A stretch of 64,000 nucleotides of DNA from NCBI GenBank assembly GCA_029779645.1, contig JAKPAC010000041.1, positions 1-64,000 of the forward strand, read 5' to 3'. The stretch comes from Actinomycetes bacterium. GTDB lineage: Bacteria > Actinomycetota > Actinomycetes > Actinomycetales > Microbacteriaceae. A program made the position numbers and the translations under genes. The notes below the pieces were generated by a model, which was given only the letters and a program-made list of their open reading frames with translations, did no database searches and was not told where the DNA came from. This document shows positions 62,450 to 64,000 of the stretch, one piece after another. Every line of letters begins with the position of its first letter. Position 1 is the stretch's first letter.

Positions 62450-62485
62450 CGCGTTCGGGCTCGCGCAGTAACGCGCTCGGGCTCG
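62442..62485. repeat. 22-bp tandem duplication across pyrE stop
   Basis: CGCAGTAACGCGTTCGGGCT plus two bases (62442-62463) recurs at 62464-62485 with one change. It includes the pyrE stop codon in both copies. Confidence 0.85.
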
Positions 62486-62530
62486 CGCCCGGGCTGGCGT
62501 CCGGTTCGGGTTCGGGGTGGTGCCCCAAGC

Positions 62531-62580
62531 GCGCCCGCCGAGAGCGTTCGGTGCTGCGCCCGCCGAGTGCGTTCAGTGCC
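62531..62580. repeat. 25-bp tandem duplication
   Basis: The 25 bases from 62531 recur at 62556-62580 with three or so changes; both copies contain GCGCCCGCCGAG. The array lies between pyrE and the HAD gene stop. Confidence 0.75.
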
Positions 62581-62602
62581 GTGCCCGGCAGCGCGGCTCG
62601 GG

Positions 62603-63463
62603 CTACCGGGACGTGTCGCCGCCCTGGTTGCCTTTGCCGCCGTTGCCGTCCTTGTTTGGCTTCTCGGCCTTCGCGTCGCCGGACGCGGCCCGCGGCAGCA
62701 GCTCGGCCACCGAGCCGAGGATCTCGCTCGGTCGGAAGGGGTACTTCTCGATCTCGGCCTGGTCGCTGATGCCCGTCATCACGAGCACCGTGTGCAATCC
62801 CGCCTCGATGCCCGCGACGATGTCGGTGTCCATCCGGTCGCCGATCATGCCCGTGTTGTGGCTGTGCGCGCCGATGCGGTTCAGCGCGGAGCGGAACATC
62901 ATCGGGTTCGGCTTGCCCACGACATAGGGCTCCATGCCGGTGGCCTTGGTGATCAGCGCCGAGATCGCGCCGGTCGCCGGCAGCGGGCCCTCGGGGGAGG
63001 GTCCGGTGGCGTCGGGGTTCGTGGCGATGAAGCGCGCGCCGCCGCCGATCAGGCGGATCGCCTTCGTGATCGCTTCAAACGAGTAATTGCGCGTCTCGCC
63101 GACGACCACATAATCGGGCTCCGTCTCGGTCATGATGAACCCGGCCTCGTGCAGGGCCGTGGTCAGGCCCGCCTCGCCGATCACGAACGCGCTGCCGCCC
63201 GGCTTCTGGCTGGCGAGGAAGTCGGCGGTGGCCAGCGCGGAGGTCCAGATGGCGCGCTCGGGCACCTTGAGGCCCGATTGGCGCAGCCGCGCGCTGAGGT
63301 CACGCGGCGTGAAGATCGAGTTGTTCGTCAGCACGAGAAATGGGGTGCCGGTGGCCTCCCAATGGCCAAGCAGCTCGGCCGCGCCGGGAATGGGCTGGTT
63401 CTCGTGCACCAGCACGCCATCCATGTCGGTCAGCCAGCATTCGATCGCGTCTCGACGTTGCAT
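62603..63463 (-). CDS. HAD-IIA family hydrolase (NagD-like)
   Basis: This 286-residue phosphatase-like protein has the HAD core: motif I WLTDMDGVLVHE, motif II VLTNNSIFTP, motif III Lys in EPYVVGKPNPMMF, and motif IV GMIGDRMDTDIVAG. The class IIA cap domain lies between motifs II and III. It probably removes phosphate from a small metabolite such as a nucleotide or sugar phosphate. The C-terminal tail (NKDGNGGKGNQGGD) is Gly/Asn-rich. The ATG lies 6 bases after a TAGGCT -10. Confidence 0.92.
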   Translation of the reverse strand: MQRRDAIECWLTDMDGVLVHENQPIPGAAELLGHWEATGTPFLVLTNNSIFTPRDLSARLRQSGLKVPERAIWTSALATADFLASQKPGGSAFVIGEAGLTTALHEAGFIMTETEPDYVVVGETRNYSFEAITKAIRLIGGGARFIATNPDATGPSPEGPLPATGAISALITKATGMEPYVVGKPNPMMFRSALNRIGAHSHNTGMIGDRMDTDIVAGIEAGLHTVLVMTGISDQAEIEKYPFRPSEILGSVAELLPRAASGDAKAEKPNKDGNGGKGNQGGDTSR

Positions 63464-63469
63464 GCCCTC

Positions 63470-63475
63470 AGCCTA
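63470..63475 (-). promoter_or_regulatory. Leaderless -10 of HAD hydrolase gene
   Basis: On the minus strand TAGGCT ends 6 bases before the ATG at 63463. Confidence 0.6.
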
Positions 63476-63567
63476 CGCGCCGGGTGCGGGGCCCGGTCCC
63501 GCCCAGGTGCACGGGGGGTGGCCAGCGGGTGGCGGCTTGGTTGCCGGCAGGTGACCGTTGCGTGCGC

Positions 63568-63640
63568 GGCTGCTGTTGCGGCTGCTGTTGCGGTCGCAGT
63601 TGCCGTGGCAGTTGTGGTTGCTGTTGCTGTTGCTGTTGCA
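63568..63640. repeat. CTG/TTG-rich simple repeat region
   Basis: GCTGCTGTTGCG repeats and then GTTGCT repeats fill this gap between two minus-strand genes. It differs from the surrounding very GC-rich sequence and carries no coding signal. Confidence 0.75.
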
Positions 63641-63658
63641 GGGCAGCACAGCCGTGGT

Positions 63659-64000
63659 TCAGGATGCCGGTGCGGCGCTCAGCCAGATCGTCTCGCTCGC
63701 GGCGCCGGGCAGTGGCAGCTCGGTGCCGCCGCGGCGGAGGGTGACGGCATCCGCCACTCGTGTGAGCACCGTGACCGCATCGCCGACGCGCAGCCCCGAC
63801 TCGTCGATGGCGCGCAGCAGCGCGGGGTCGCGGTCGCTGACGCGGATCACCCGGCCCTCGTGGCCCTCGGGGGCATCGGCCAACAGCACGAAGGGCTCGC
63901 GTGCGACCGAACCGTCGGCGGCGGGGATCGCGTCGCCGTGGGGGTCGTGGCGCGGCCGACCCAGCTGCGCGTCGATGGCATCGAGGAGGCGATCCGAGAG
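63659..64000 (-). CDS. DtxR-family metal-dependent regulator (C-terminal part, gene runs off the window)
   Basis: The visible 113 residues are the end of a DtxR/IdeR/MntR-type regulator. LGRPRHDPHGDAIPAADGS is the well-conserved metal-binding and dimerisation segment of the family, and the last 75 residues form a FeoA/SH3-like domain (EGHEGRVIRVSDRDPALLRAI). The N-terminal helix-turn-helix lies beyond position 64000. It is a candidate for the protein that binds the iron box upstream of the heme oxygenase gene, although iron and manganese sensors cannot be told apart from this part alone. Confidence 0.85.
   Translation of the reverse strand, partial: LSDRLLDAIDAQLGRPRHDPHGDAIPAADGSVAREPFVLLADAPEGHEGRVIRVSDRDPALLRAIDESGLRVGDAVTVLTRVADAVTLRRGGTELPLPGAASETIWLSAAPAS

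Overview
The window is very GC-rich, has no mobile genes, and reads as a chromosome segment of a high-GC Gram-positive (Actinomycetota), most likely a Microbacteriaceae member. The evidence is the dnaK-grpE-dnaJ-hspR operon with HspR (HAIR) operators, a combined dCTP deaminase of the actinobacterial type, a CCA-encoding tRNA-Gly, a DtxR-type iron box, many GTG starts, and many leaderless promoters in which a TANNNT hexamer sits exactly 6 bases before the start codon.

Layout. 1-5.3 kb: HU-like DNA-binding protein, CopD-CtaG fusion, membrane-anchored unknown, PIF1-like helicase. 5.4-12.1 kb: heme oxygenase and DUF2470 with an iron box, a serine-hydrolase-like lipoprotein with a degenerate active site, a CopC/PCu(A)C/DyP-peroxidase operon, and an SDR protein. 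12.2-18.1 kb: large LPxTG surface protein, TetR regulator, tRNA-Gly, dcd, UMF1-type transporter. 18.2-22.3 kb: HspR-controlled dnaK operon. 22.4-36.3 kb: carbohydrate locus (below). 36.4-39.9 kb: unknown protein and two GT4 glycosyltransferases. 40-45 kb: GntR-controlled tripartite tricarboxylate transporter with a DHDPS/NAL-family aldolase. 45.2-49.8 kb: HspR-controlled clpB lacking the N domain, GH15 enzyme, small membrane protein. 49.8-58.5 kb: MFS exporter with a divergent ArsR-like regulator, nitroreductase, threonine aldolase, NatAB-like ABC exporter, two-component system. 58.7-64 kb: VOC protein, frameshifted oleate hydratase, exonuclease III, pyrE, HAD hydrolase and the C-terminal part of a DtxR-family regulator.

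The most interesting region is 22,409-36,294. It combines a DUF4185 (GH183-type) lipoprotein, a DUF2961 (GH172) enzyme, a sugar ABC importer without its own ATPase, a GH116 enzyme, a LacI regulator, an FGGY kinase and a FucI/D-arabinose-isomerase-like enzyme. Four near-identical palindromes (consensus TGAAATCGATTTCA) sit on four of its promoters. DUF4185 and DUF2961 families are known to contain D-arabinan-cleaving enzymes. The set therefore reads as a complete D-arabinan scavenging route: outside cleavage by the lipoprotein, import, cytoplasmic trimming by GH172 and GH116, then D-arabinose to D-ribulose to a ribulose phosphate. The substrate is inferred, not proven.

Other threads are a shared stress regulon (dnaK and clpB operators), iron/heme and copper handling, and repeated expansion of short GC-rich tandem repeats. 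These repeats fall in intergenic DNA and as Gly/Ala/Pro-rich tails, linkers or inserts in at least six proteins.
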